Shown in pieces: positions 37,861-50,265 of a stretch of 64,000 nt of DNA. A program made the translations under genes and the position numbers. A model generated the notes under the pieces. The model searched no databases and was not told where the DNA came from. It saw nothing but the letters and a program-made list of their open reading frames with translations. Each line of letters begins with the position of its first letter. Within the stretch, counting starts at the first letter, position 1. Source of the DNA: Cryptomeria japonica (lineage: Eukaryota; Streptophyta; Pinopsida; Cupressales; Cupressaceae). The stretch spans positions 265,147,925-265,211,924 of the forward strand of contig NC_081415.1 in the NCBI RefSeq assembly GCF_030272615.1. Direction: 5' to 3'.

Positions 37861-38870
37861 ATAATAATGAATTAGGATAGTCATCTAGGGCATGCAATTA
37901 TTTCATAAGATATTGAGCTTTAGATTTATGGTTGTTCTCATTGTTAGTAGTAGCAATATTTCCTAACACTTTACTATATTGACAATAACTTCTATTACAA
38001 TCAACTGATACATTATTGTCTCCTATTGTTCTTTTAGCTCCTACAATAAGGTATTATTCTACTACAAGGTAGGTCATCCAAATTTTGGGTAAGTGCACAA
38101 GGATGGTGGTAAAAAAGGGGGGTATAAGTGGACTTTTTTTTTCTTTTCTGAAATCAGGTGAACCTGAACTTGGAGGAAAAATTTGAAAGTCATCCACTCA
38201 AGATATGAAGATAATAAAAGAAAAAATATTGTAGTACTCTGACTCTAGTTTTCAAACTACTAAACTTTTTAAAAATTGGATAAGATTAAGGGGGTCAAAT
38301 CCTTCGCGCACGAAAAGCAGACCCTGGTTTTTTCTAAAAAACATAACATAGTGTCCGACGTGCACATCAAAAAAGTCATAGTTAGATTAAGTATGAGTGA
38401 GCACTAGAAGAATTTTATTTTTTGTTGAGTATTTTTTTTAATGATTTTTTCAATCGAGCACATCCTGAAAATTAGGTATCTGTTCGTGTGCGAAGCATAA
38501 GTTGCACTAAACAAATCGAAAATACAATTTTTTTTTAAAATTGTAAAGAATCAAGTGCACTACAATAATATATAAAGAAAAAGTTATTAAAAAAATGGTG
38601 CACCTATGTCTGTGAGAACTATGGAGACACTGGTAAAATAAATTCAATAATAATATGTTATTGTTGTTCAAATTTTTAAAAAATCATATGGTTAGAAAGT
38701 TCAGAAGATGGGTGAAAATATGTTGGCAATTCTAGAAATACCCACTTGATGAAGTGTAAACCTGATGATGACAAAGTCGAGAAACCAAGTTGATAAAATA
38801 AAACACCTCAAAAAGGAGGGAAATGGAGGGTAATCAAACTTCCAAACCGTAGCTTTGTCAGCTAGGCCTA
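37861..38870. other. No gene seen
   Basis: AT-rich with several poly-A/T runs; no supported feature. Confidence 0.6.
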
Positions 38871-38884
38871 TTTCCAAGCCTAAA

Positions 38885-39035
38885 TAGTCAAAAGCGCGTA
38901 TGAGGTGCCTATGATATAAAAAGCACGTATGGGGTACTTATGGTGTAAGAAGCCTGTACGCTCTATCTTAACTATAAACAATGTGTACATGCTATGTTTA
39001 CTATAAACAGCGCGTACGCGCTACATTTGTTTAAA
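38885..39035. repeat. GCGCGTA-type motif cluster with 14-bp perfect palindrome
   Basis: AAGCGCGTATGAGGTGCC, AGCACGTATGGGGTAC, TGTACGCTC, GTGTACATGCTA and AGCGCGTACGCGCT (39009-39022, a perfect palindrome) follow one another with two imperfect direct repeats of about 31-36 bases. Related in word content to the TAGCGCA arrays of E1 and E4. Confidence 0.6.
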
Positions 39036-39059
39036 TTTTGGTAGCGTGTATAATATGAT

Positions 39060-39240
39060 ATTGTATATATAATATGTGTATATACATATAATATATAATA
39101 TATAATATTTATATATATGTATATAATAATGTATAATATATTAAGTATATATATATACACACATATGTGTGTATGGTCTCCCCCTCTCAAGCGCGTACAA
39201 GGTGCCTCTCTCTCTCTCTCTCTCTCTCTCCCCTTCTCCC
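39060..39240. repeat. TA-rich and CT microsatellites
   Basis: Alternating TA/GTATATA tracts (39060-39175) followed by a (CT)n run (about 39207-39232) and CCCT repeats to 39292. Confidence 0.9.
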
Positions 39241-39598
39241 TTCCTCCATACCACATCCCTCTCTCTATTCTTCTCTCCCTCCCTCCCTCCATACCCCACC
39301 GCAACTGTGTCTGCACTTCTATAGAAGTAAATGAATTTATTTCTTGTCTGCAACGTCCTCTTTGATTTTTATCATGTATGCTCTCCTAAGAAAATTGACT
39401 GATGGATTTGTGTGTATATTGAATAAGAGGAAGAAGGGTCTGAAATTGAACCACGGGTGCATTACCATGACAAAAAAGGAAACCTGCAACAATATTCTTC
39501 TCGAATGTGTTTTTAATGAGCAGAGCAGATGTGGAAAATAGTGTCAACAAAGAAAAATGATGAGTCAAACTACTTGCAAAAGTTTTTCAGAAGGAAAT

Positions 39599-40805
39599 TG
39601 TATACGCATAAAAATGGCTATGAACGATTAGATAAATATTTTATATTTATTTAATATTTATTCTTCTATTAAATAGTTAATTTGAAAAGATTAATTATTT
39701 AATTCATTTCGTGTCTTTCTATTAATTAATTTAATTGAAATATTTTATTAATTAATTCATCTATCCTATTCCTCTAATCAATTAAATATCTAATATTTAA
39801 TTATTCTTTTGATCAATTAATTGAATATCTAAATATTTAATTATATCCTCCAATCATTTGAATATCTAATATTTAATGATTATCCTTCTATCTTATAGTC
39901 TCAAATATTAAATAATTTCTAAATTATTTAATCCCTTATCCAACTCACCTTCCATCTCCACTTCATCTTTGCTTTGCCAACTCATCAATCATGTGGCTAA
40001 AGATATTAATATTTCTTAAATATTAATTCATCATTTATCTCCAACCTCCAAATTTAATGAAATATTGTGTATGCACACATATTTCCTAACCTTCTTCTAT
40101 ATTCCTTCCAACATCCCTACATCTTAGGAAGGACTTGAGTCCACTTGTCCTCTCATGCCTAAATCTTCTCCAACCATCCCTAGATTCCCTCAGTCAGCAA
40201 CCTAGTCAAGGTGAGATGTGTGACACTTTTCTTCTCCTTCCCCCTTTCTCTCAACCTTCACCTTTGCTCACAACCATCCAAATCTGTAGATCTAATCATG
40301 ACCGTTGATCTGGGCCACATCATCTTATCCTCTCAAAGTCTATAAAATCAGGAGTTTTAGTTGAGAAAGAGTTAGTCTTCAAGTGAGTTTTCAAGTTAAG
40401 CATTTGTGAAAACTTATGCATCCACGATTTTTTAATCTTGAAGCAAATATAATCATTTAGAATAATCATTTAGCATTGCATATCATAGTGTCAGTTATCA
40501 GTGGGTTTCGGGTCCCTTAAAACCTATTTTTTATTAATTAAAAACTATCAGTTATCAATCCATTCTTCATATGTCATCTTGGAAGCTATCAATGCTTGTT
40601 TGAGAGCACACCATCTGCAACTAGGAACAGTGGAGTTAGGACACAATGAGACACAAATCATGAAGGTAATAATAGTATTTTTATTTTATATGTATTTCAT
40701 GTAGTTTGATTGGTTGAGTTTGGATTTCCTGTAGTATTTCCTTTGTATTTTGTGAAACTAACATGTTGCAGGTAATATTCTGATGATGAAATTCCAGTTG
40801 ACACA
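39599..40805 (+). repeat. E4 5' LTR (gypsy, E1-related)
   Basis: It starts TGTATACGCATAAAAATGGC, like the minus-strand start of the E1 LTR (TGTAGACGTATAAAAATGAC), and has a similar AATTAAAT-rich first third. TATA box TATAAAATCA at 40341. It ends ..GTTGACACA, four bases before a tRNA-Lys primer site. It carries a 47-base insertion (40501-40547). About 1.2 kb. Confidence 0.75.
40501..40547 (+). mobile_element. Tiny 5'-truncated retroposon end inside E4 LTR
   Basis: 47 bases, GTGGGTTTCGGGTCCCTTAA onward, flanked by exact TCAGTTATCA duplications (40491-40500 and 40548-40557). It matches the trailer at 36893-36945 (GGGTTTCGAGGCCCCTTCAA). Confidence 0.75.
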
Positions 40806-40809
40806 CTTT

Positions 40810-40827
40810 TGGTGCCCACCATGGGGC
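40810..40827 (+). promoter_or_regulatory. E4 primer-binding site (tRNA-Lys)
   Basis: TGGTGCCCACCATGGGGC is the tRNA-Lys complement with two CpG-decay mismatches, four bases after the LTR end. Same primer as E1. Confidence 0.8.
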
Positions 40828-41629
40828 TCAGAGCCTCTCATATTCTTTCTAATATCCTGTCTAATTCTCGCAAAAAGTAAATTTAATGCATTTGTAATAT
40901 AGATTCACAATTGTGTGAGTTTTGACAGTGCCTTTATTTGATAGGTTAGCGCTTTTGTCCTGCAGGTTAGCGCATTTATCATTTAGGTTAAAGCACTTTT
41001 GTTTGTAAATCAACAGATTTAATCTTTAGAACATCATTTTTGTCCTTTAGGTTAGCACATTTGTTAGTTTGTTAATGCTTTTGTCAGAGAATTCTCACTT
41101 CTTAGTCCCCAGAGTAGTGTTTTATGTTTTAAGTTAGCACTTTAGAGGTGAACAATAACGCATTTGTTAGGATAGTGTTTTTATTTACAACTAACATAAT
41201 TTTCTTGCAGGTCTGAATGTCCAAGAACTTAAATTTTTCAAACTACTAACATGCATGTGCAGGATTGTTTTTAAAGCAAATTTCATACATTTCCTCACCT
41301 AGTTAATTAACAGTTCTATTTTGGAAAGTAACACATCATGTCATGCTAATTTAGCTTAACTAAGGGAGATAAATTAATAACATGCAACTTGCATTTTGAG
41401 TGACTTCTTTAAAATAGTTGCACATAGATTTTAGAAGGCTAAAATGAACTTGTGTTTTCCATGCTTGATGAAGTAGTAGGTAAGTATGCTTTCACCATCA
41501 TACGGTGATCAGAAAACCATACCTACTTTCTTTTATGTATAACCTTTAGAGGGCCTGCCTTCCCGAGCTGCCTTGAGGGGGGCAGTGGGAGGGGAACAAC
41601 CCAAAGTGAAAACAAGCTAATACTGAGTC
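40828..41629 (+). other. E4 leader with TAGCGC motif cluster, cut by E6A
   Basis: At 40944-41170 GGTTAGCGC(T/A)TTTGT-like units recur about seven times with decay (TTAGCACATTTG, TTAATGCTTTTG, AATAACGCATTTG). The leader stops at the E6A LTR at 41630, so E4 was hit by the copia array. No ORF. Confidence 0.7.
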
Positions 41630-43066
41630 TGATGGTATGATGAAAGAATAAGTATCCGGTAGAATACTAAGAGGGAGGGGGGTGAATCAGTATATTGAAA
41701 AACTAATACAAAGTTTCCAAACTCAAACTCTGTAAAACAAAGTAAACATATCTCAGTCAAAATCAATATTCATAAGAATACTTAACATCAACCGGTTTAA
41801 CTATTATGACAACTTAATAGTAAATAAATTCAATCTTGTAAACATCAACAATGCTTAATCATAACCCCACATATTCATCTCTCAATGCTTCTACTTATCA
41901 TGCCTTATCAGAATTTAACCAAATCAACAAATAAAATCACAACCACAAAAGCATTCACCACTTGATACAAATGTTTATACTTGGAAAACCCAAATAGGTA
42001 AAAACCACGGTGAGATGAGACTCACAAGGGTAGCTATCTGAACTATTTTGAAGTTCGCCCTATTAGGAGCCAAGCCTGTTAAAGCTTTACAATAAGTCTT
42101 GTTAACAACTAATTCCGGTTAGGAATCACTCGGTTAAGAGATTTACAAATATGCCTTGATGAAAAGCACAATACCTTGTTAGGAGTAACCTCGCTGGAGG
42201 ATTTTAGAATCCAAGCTAATGGACCACCTTGTTAGAAGATTTAATGAGTAACCAAGCTTTTTAGAGCTTACCCGGTTAAGGGATTTCACTTCTACTGTAA
42301 TTGTTAGAAAACAACAGGTTTTCTTGATCTGTCTGAGTAGCACTACATTTGCTTGATCAGATCCTTCTAAGCTTCAATCTGCCTTCACTCAAAGGGGATA
42401 TCCATTCACTGCTTAGGCAACTACACACTCAACTGGTTTCAATCACTCGCCAACAACCTTTACAAACAACCTCATCGACCTTAAATACAAATCAATTAGG
42501 TCAGTAACACAACAAAAACCTAATTCTCATCATCAAGATTACAAACAAGTCGGTACAATCTTGACCATTAGAAATCATGACAATCTCTTCACATTCTTCA
42601 AGAAAATTCCATCCACTCCATGATCAAGCTTCATCAGACTTTGTAACTCATCACGCACTGTGCATTAGATGCAATCCACTTTGCTCTTTCCCTAGATAAA
42701 AACAATTTTGCCAAAAAAATCTAAACATATTCTCATACAATGATCACACGTGTCTTCATCATTACTGTTTACCAGATAACAAACCATCAAACTTGATCGG
42801 TTAGGGTTTAACAGCTGATAGGGTTTACCAGTTACATTGCTTAGAAAGGTTTAACCCTTTACACCGGTTCACCGGTTCAACTCACAAACTTTACATACCG
42901 GTTTATAACATCTTCCACAAATCTCTTCTTATCGATTACTAGCCAATATCAAAAACAACAATATCAACAATAACATGAATACCGTTACTGGTTCAATTGA
43001 CATCAATGACAACATATCATTAATACAATCTCTATGCAAAAGGCCAACAAACTCAAAATTCCAACA
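41630..43066 (-). repeat. E6A 3' LTR
   Basis: 1437 bases, TGATGGTATGATGAAAG to AAATTCCAACA on plus; similar throughout to 47544-48985. It contains many ACCGGT/CGGTTAA words. Confidence 0.9.
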
Positions 43067-43404
43067 ATCTCCCCCTTTGGCATTGATGGCAATACAAATA
43101 TCAACGCCTCTGATCGCTGCTGAGATTGGTGAATAGGAATCCTAGTTTACATTACCAATTATTCACCTTGCTTTGTCTATCTTTAGCGTGCCACTGGTTT
43201 ACGTAATCAGACACATAATTATTCTCCTCAATCACATAATTCTTCTCCCCCTTTGACAACAATATTCGTGAATGTAAACCATGTAATTCTTGCTCTCCCT
43301 GTGCATTAGCATCATTCTGCAACTTGATGCTCCCCCTGTGGAATACATCCACTTCTTCATCAATCCATGTAAAATTCTGCAAGTGGCTCAGGGACTAATA
43401 TTGA
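43067..43404 (-). promoter_or_regulatory. E6A 3' untranslated region with polypurine tract
   Basis: The minus strand reads GCCAAAGGGGGAGATTGT at the LTR junction (plus 43067-43082), and a second GGGGGAG-like tract lies near 43245. The rest is short non-coding sequence. Confidence 0.75.
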
Positions 43405-45160
43405 AATCAACATCATGCTCAACTAACTTCATGAAGAGGGACAACCCCCAATTGACTTTTAAGATACTCAAAAGTGGTCTTAGGTAGAGGTTTGGTAAAG
43501 ATATCTGTAAGCTGCTCCTTGGTAGAAACGTGCTCCAAGATAACATCTTTACTTTGAACTTTTTCCCTCAAGAAGTGATATTTCAATTCAATGTGCTTAG
43601 TCCTTGTGTGCAAAACAAGATTTTTAGAAATGTTTATTGCACTTGTATTATCACACAAAATATTTATTGGTTATGAGATTTTCATCTTCAAACCTTCCAA
43701 AATGTGCCTCATCCACATAGCTTGTGTGCAATTCATATAAGCTGCTACATACTCAACTTCAATAGTAGATTGTGAAGTGCAACTCTTCTTTTTACTACTC
43801 CATGAAACTAGCCTTCCTCCTAGAAAGAATGCTCCACCGGTAGTACTATTCCGGTCATCAATATTTTCTGCCCATTCAGCATCTATGTATGCTTTCAAAT
43901 CAAAATTTCCACCATATGGAGACCATAACCCATAGTCAACAATACCTTTCAGATATCTAAAAATTCTCTTGGTTTTTATCAGATGTGCCTCCTTTAGATT
44001 CTTTTGAAATCTAGCAACAACACCAACTACATGGGCAATACCCGGTCGACTGTGAACAACTTAGTGTAATTTTCCCATCATTGACCTATATTCCTTTTCA
44101 TCTACAACCTTAGATGCATCTTCCTTGGACAATTTACAACCTGTAACCTTTGGGGTTCCAACTGGTTTACAGTCACTCATATCGAAAGTCTTCAAAACCT
44201 CTTTCACATACTTGGATTGAGTAATGAAAATACCATTCTTCATCTACTGTATCTATAAGCCTATGAAATTTTTTATTTCCACTACTAATGACATCTCAAA
44301 TTCATTCTTCATTTCATCTGCAAAATAATTACTCATGTCATCATTACCTCCAAATATAATGTCATCTACAAATACTTCACTGACCAGTATTTCATCTCCT
44401 TCAGACTTGAGATAAATGTTGCTGTCATCACTGGTTCTAGCAAAGCCTATCTTCATCAGATGAGTATGAAGTCATTCATACCATGCTCTGGTTGCCTGCT
44501 TTAATCCATACAAAGCATTTTGCAATTTGCATACCATGTCTTCATTATCTATCAATGCATAACCATCAGGCTGCTCTATATAAACCTTATCTTCCAGTAT
44601 CCAATTCAAGAATGCATACTTAACATCCATTTGGTATACCCTGAACTTCTTATGAGCTGCAAAGGCAAGTAATGTTCTTACACCTTCTGGTCTTGCTACT
44701 GGTGCAAAAGTTTCTCCATAATCTTCTCGTTCTTCTTGCACATAACCTTTGCATACTAATCTTGCGTTAATGCAAACTACAACACCATCTTCATTTAATT
44801 TGTTTCTGAACACCCATTTAGTACCTATAACATTCTTGTTTACCGGTCGGGGGTACCAGGGTCCAAGTGTTGTTCTTCTCAATTTGATCCAACTCTTCCT
44901 CCATAGCTTTCACCCATTTATCATCACCAAATGCCTCCTTAGCACTTCTAGGTTCAAATGTGGAGATCATGCAAGAGTTCTCTCTTATTCTCCTTCTAGT
45001 TAGTACACCAACATCCTTATCCCCAATTATCTATTTAGGATTGTGATTCAATCTCACATACCTAGGAATAACATGATCATTCTCTTCAGGTTCAACTTCT
45101 TCATTATCATCTTCCTCTGAATTTATTTGTTCTAATTGAACAAGTACATCAGGATTTGAT
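43405..45160 (-). pseudogene. E6A reverse transcriptase and RNase H
   Basis: The copia RT (44472-44882) has [60 protein letters not shown] and [13 protein letters not shown]. It is followed by the catalytic FVDD (EVFVDDIIFGG, about 44355) and KNFIGLQI. Then KNGIFITQSKYVKEVL and RNase H with YIDAEWAENIDDRNSTTG, SQSTIEVEYVAA and LCDNTSAINISKN, ending QLGVVPLHEVS. Stops or shifts at about 44880, 44470, 44245, 44060 and 43665. The first RNase H Asp is present (AYIDAEWA). Confidence 0.88.
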
Positions 45161-45191
45161 TTACCAGTTTCTGATTTAACAGTTTCAGGTT

Positions 45192-46244
45192 CTAAAGAAA
45201 AATGCAAGGATCGTAATCCATTTTGTCTAAACTAGTTCCTTCTGTAACTTCAGGACATTCATCTACATGAACATCAACACTCTTAACAATTCTCTGTGTC
45301 CGGTTGTTGAAGCATTTATAGGCCTTACTCTTGGTGGAATAGCCAAGAAATATGCCTTCATCACTCTTAGCTTCAAACTTGATTATGTAATCAACTCTTT
45401 TAATAAAACATTTGCTTCCAAATATCTTAAAATAGCTAACATCAGGTGATCTCCCATACCAATATTCATATGGGGTCTTGTCCTTACCCCTTTTCACCAG
45501 AACTTGGTTCATTGTGTAGAAAGTTGTACTTACAACTTCTTCCCAAAATGTTTTTTGTACACCTTCTTATATATACATAGTCCTAGCTACTTCAACCACT
45601 GACCGTTTGTTTCTCTCTACTATACCATTTTGCTGTGGTGTCCTCGGTGCAGAAAGATGCCGCTTGATACCATTATCATCACAATACTTAGTGAACTCCA
45701 CAAAAGTGAATTCACTGCCTTGATTTGTTCTTAGACATTTTATCTTTTTGCAACTCTCTTTCTCAGCTAAGGCTCTGAATTCCTTGAATTGACCAAAAGC
45801 TTCATTCTTATCCTTCAAGAATGTGACCCACATCATCCTTGAACAATCATTAGTGAAGATCATGAATTATCTATCACTTTGAATGCTTCTTGTTTTTATT
45901 GATCTTATTGATCCACATAGATCTGTATGAACCAAATCTAACAAGTGCTCTGCTGAGAAGAACTTGCTCTTGAAAGTTGAAGAAGTCATATTTTCTAGCT
46001 GACATTCTTTACAAAGAGCATTAACCAGTTTGTCTAGCTGAGGCAGACCTCTTACTGTCTTAGACTTGCTTACTTTAACAATATTGTCAAAATTTATATG
46101 ACAAAATCTCCTATGCCAAAGCCAACTATCATCTATTTTTTCAATCAAACAGTTGCTAACTTTAGGATTGAGATGAAATAGATTACCTCTGGTCCGTTTC
46201 CTAGTTGTAATCAATTCACCTTTGCTGTCAAAGCTTTTGGACAT
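45192..46244 (-). pseudogene. E6A integrase with pre-integrase domain
   Basis: The zinc domain reads WLWHRRFCHINFDNIV .. ALCKECQ, then the core's first Asp (VHTDLCG), and a second block LRTNQGSEF in which the catalytic Asp expected after LRT is Asn (codon at plus 45723-45725). The third residue is Glu (NGIVERNKRSV). After a break, the C-terminal part has RGKDKTPYEYWYGRSPDVSY and IFLGYSTKSKAYKCFN. The Asp-to-Asn change alone would disable it. Confidence 0.85.
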
Positions 46245-47477
46245 TCCATTTTAAAACTCTAGTGGGTATCCTCGATCATTAAGTTGTGCCACACTTAAAA
46301 GATTGTGCTTTAGGCCTTCAACCCAATAGACATCATCAACACTACTCTTCCCATTAAGAGAAATAACTCCCTTACCTTTAACCATACAGGGTGAGTCATT
46401 ACCAAATCTGACAACACCGCCATCAAATTTCTTCATCAGAGTTATCCATTCTGGATATTAGTGCCTTCTGATCTTATATTTCTTCATTAATAGCTACAAA
46501 CACAATATCTTCACTAGCATCATCATCAGATTTTTCATCAGTAATACCACTATCAATAGCTAAGGGACAATCTCTCTTGCCTTTACCCTTATACTTCTTG
46601 AATTTATCTCTCTTGTATTCATTTTCACCATTAGGGCAATTTGCTGCTATATGACCAATCTTGTTGCATGCAAAAATTTTTAAGGGTAGCTTACCTCTAT
46701 ATTTACCAGTGCCTCTAGGTAGTCATTTTGCCAACAATACTTCAACTTCCACTAAGTTGTCTTCATATTCAACTTCTCTGCTGGATCTAGATTCATAGCT
46801 ATGACCGATATCTCTACTTATTCTCACAGATGGGTTAGAGACAGAAGCTCTAAATGCAGATTCTGATTTCCTTATACTACCATCATAGCCATTTAGTTCA
46901 AAAGTAGTAAGTTTGTTAATAATAGAGTCAAGAGTTACCTTTGTCTTGTCAATGGATTTCAGCTCCTGAATAGCTACAACTCTGATAGCAAAGATTGGTA
47001 GGAGGGTTCTCAGTACCTTACTGATTACTATGGCATCTTCCACTTTCCCTCGTACACTCTTTATCTCACCAACTATCTCTTTAATCCTTTGACCATAATG
47101 CTGGATATTCTCACCTTCACACATTCTCATGTCATCAAAATTTCCTCTAAAACTCTCCTCTTCTGCAATCTTAACATGTTCATCATCGCTATAAATCTCT
47201 TCTAATTTCTTCCATACTTCATATGCAGTTTCAAGACCATGAAAATCTACATATTCGGCATCAAACAGGGAACTGATAATAACCTCTAATGCTTGGTGAT
47301 TTTCTTACTATTCTTTCTTCTGATCACCAGTTAGGGGTCCAATAGGTGTAATATACTTATTTTCTATATGATCCCAATACTGACTACCAAGATTCTTAAT
47401 AGAAATATTCATTCTGTCACTCCATATTGTATAGTTATCTGTGTTGAACTTCAAACCTTCTTTCTTCATCATGATCT
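46245..47477 (-). pseudogene. E6A gag and protease
   Basis: Gag starts about 47474 (MMKKEGLKFNTDNYTIWSDR) with the UBN2-type Gag fold: YEVWKKLEEIY, FDDMRMCEGENIQHYGQRIK, ISKVLRTLLPIF. Two adjacent stops (TAG TAA) lie at about 47307. A zinc knuckle near 46650 (FACNKIGHIAANC) lacks its first Cys. The protease region survives mainly in its later part (46251-46436, VRFGNDSPCMVKGKGVI .. VEGLKHNLLSVAQL). The catalytic D-S/T-G is not readable in an open frame. Confidence 0.8.
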
Positions 47478-47529
47478 ACAAGATCTTTTCCTCAAGCTGT
47501 TAGGATTTTAGATTAAGAGGACCTGAGAC

Positions 47530-47541
47530 GCTCTGATACCA
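47530..47541 (-). promoter_or_regulatory. E6A primer-binding site (initiator tRNA-Met)
   Basis: The minus strand reads TGGTATCAGAGC just inside the LTR at 47544, the standard plant copia primer site. Confidence 0.92.
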
Positions 47542-47543
47542 AT

Positions 47544-48985
47544 TGATGGTATGATGAAAGAATAAGTATCCGATAGAATATCGAGAGTGGGGGAGGGGTG
47601 AATCAGTATATTGAAAAACTGATACAAAGTTCCCAAACTCAAACTCAGTCAAACAAAGTAAACATATCTCAGTCAAGATCAATATTCATAAGAATACTTA
47701 ACATCAACCGATTTAACTATTATGACAACTTAACAGTAAAAAAATTCAATCTTGTAAACATCAACAATGCTTAATCATAACCCAACATATTCATCTCTCA
47801 ATGCTTCTACTTATCATGCCTTATCAGAAGTTAACCAAATCAACAAATAAGATCACAACCACAAAAGCATTCACCACTTGACAAAAATGTTTATACATGG
47901 AAAACCCAAATAGGTAAAAACCACGGTGAGATGAGACTCAGAAGGATAGCTATTTGAACTTTTCTGAAGTTCGCCCTATTAGGAGCCAAGCCTGTTAAAT
48001 CTTTACAATAAGTCCTGTTAAGAACTAATTCCAGTTAGGAATCATTTGGTTAAGGGATTTACAAATATGCCTTGATGAAAAGCACAATACCCTATTAGGA
48101 GTAACCTTGTTGGAGGATTTAAGAATCCAAGCTAATGGACCACCTTGTTAGAGGATTTAATGAGTAACCAAACTTGTTAGAGGTTACCTGGTTAAGGGAT
48201 TTTACTTCTGCTGTAATTTTTAGAAAAAAATAGTTTTTCTTGATCTGTCTAAGTAGCACTACATTTGCTTGATCAAATCCTTCTAAGCTTCAATATGCCT
48301 TCACTCAAAGTGTAGATCCATTCACTGATTAGGCAACTATACACTCAATTGGTTTCAATCAATCTTGCCAACAAACTTTACAAACAACTTCATCGACCTT
48401 AAATACAAATCAATTAGGTTGGTAACACAACAAAAACCTAATTCTCATCATCGAGATTACAAACAAGTCGGTACAATCTTGACCATTAGAAATCATTACA
48501 ATCTCTTCACATTCTTCAAGAAAATTCCATCCACTCCATGATCACCACCTCATCGGACTTTGTAACTCATCATGCGCTATGCCTTAGATGCAATCCACTT
48601 TATTCCTTCCCTAGATAGAAATAAATGAGCCAAAATAATTTGAACATATCCTCATAGAATGATTACACGTGTCTTCCTCATTATTGCTTATCAAATAATA
48701 AAACATAAAACTTGATTGGTTACGGTTTAACAGCTGATAGGTTTTATCGGTTACATTGCTTAGAAAGGTTTAACCCTTTACACCGGTTCACCAGTTCAAC
48801 TCACAAACTTTACATATCGGTTTACAACATCTTCCACAAAACTCTTCTTACTGGCTACTAGCCAATATCAAAAACTACAATATCAACAATAACATGAATA
48901 CCATTACTGGCTCAATTGACATCAATGACAACATATAATTAATGCAATCTTTATGCAAAATGCCAACAAACTCAAAATGCCAACA
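47544..48985 (-). repeat. Shared LTR: 5' LTR of E6A and 3' LTR of E6B
   Basis: 1442 bases, same ends as 41630-43066. Gag of E6A lies on one side; on the other are the polypurine tract (48986-49002) and the RNase H end of a second unit. Confidence 0.9.
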
Positions 48986-49817
48986 ATCTCCCCCTTTGGC
49001 ATTGATGGCAATATAAATATCAATGCCTCTAATTGCTGCTGAGATTGGTGAATAGGAATCCTAGTTTACGTTACCAAGTATTCACCTTGCTCTGTCTTTC
49101 TTCAGCCTACCGCTGGTTCACGTAATTAGACACATAATTCTTCTCCTCAATCACATAATTCTTCTCCCCCTTTGACATAAATGCCAAAGTGAAAGTAAAA
49201 CATGTAATTCTTGCTCTCACTGTGCATCAACATCATTTTGCAACTTGATGTTCCCCCTGTGGAATAGATCCACTTCTTCATCAATCCATGTAAAATTCTG
49301 CAAGTGGTTCAGGGACTGATATTGCAATTGACATCATGCTTAACTAACTTCATGAAGAGGGACAACCCCCAATTGACTTCTAAGATACTCGAAAGTGGTC
49401 TTAGGTAGAGGTTTGGTAAAGATATCTGCAAGCTACTTCTTGGTAGAAACGTGCTCCAAGATAACATCTTTACTTTGAACTTTTTCCCTCAAGAAGTGAT
49501 ATTTCAATTCAATGTGCTTAGTCCTTGCATACAAAACAAGATTTTTAGAAATGTTTATTGCACTTGTATTATCACACAAAATATTTATTGGTTATGGGAT
49601 TTTCATCTTCAAACCTTCCCAAGTGTGACTCATCCACATAGCTTGTGTGCAATTCATATAAGCTGCTACATACTCAGCTTCAACAATAGATTGTGAAGTG
49701 CAACTCTGCTTTTTACTACTCCATGAAACTAGCCTTCCTCCTAGTAAGAATACTCCACCGGTAGTACTCTTCTGGTCATCAATATTTCTTGCCCAATTAG
49801 CATCTGTGTATGCTTTC
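48986..49817 (-). pseudogene. E6B RNase H end, left of E5 insertion
   Basis: It repeats 43067-43897 closely: polypurine tract, 3' untranslated region, then the RNase H C-terminus. It ends at CTTTC (49813-49817) where E5 starts. The same codons run uninterrupted in E6A (about 43893), which provides the empty-site reference. Confidence 0.9.
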
Positions 49818-50265
49818 TGTGAGATTTTGCTAAGATCTAGGGTTCAGTGAAAAATATAATAGAGAGACAAAATATTGATAGGAATAAACTATATTCTATC
49901 AAGATGAAAATACTGATCAACTAGATCATCAAGCGTTACATACAATGAATATGAGCCTGCTTATATATGGATATGTGAGCACACAAACATGACATGTGGC
50001 TCAATAAAAAACAAGGGTAGGTAGGAAATAGGTGTGGGTAGGTAAGAGAAACAATATAATATTCTAGATGAGGTGGATCACCCACTGAATGTGGAGTGTA
50101 ACAACAAGATAAGTCCACAAAAGGTGGAAATTATCCTACACACACTATCCCAATGTGGCACAAACACCCAAGTGTCTCATACCCAAAATACTATGAAATG
50201 CATTTCCTAAGTAAACTTAAGTAAGGTGTAATAATATCCATGATGAATAATTCTTTACACTAACA
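49818..50265 (-). repeat. E5 3' LTR
   Basis: TGTGAGATTTTGCTAAGATC to ..CTTTACACTAACA; matches 63032-63491 with an internal small length difference (TATATAGGCAAGGC present only in the other copy). Confidence 0.93.

Larger units (their letters stand above)
41630..48985 (-). mobile_element. E6A: copia LTR retrotransposon, full structure
   Basis: LTRs at 41630-43066 and 47544-48985. The initiator tRNA-Met primer site lies at 47530-47541, and gag, protease, integrase, RT and RNase H run from right to left. The polypurine tract CAAAGGGGGAGAT abuts the left LTR. The right LTR also serves as the 3' LTR of a second unit (E6B) beginning at 48986, so two units share one LTR. Several stops make it non-autonomous. 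Confidence 0.9.

Noticed and set aside
39117-39365. Frames across the CT repeat
   Set aside because: Simple-sequence translations.
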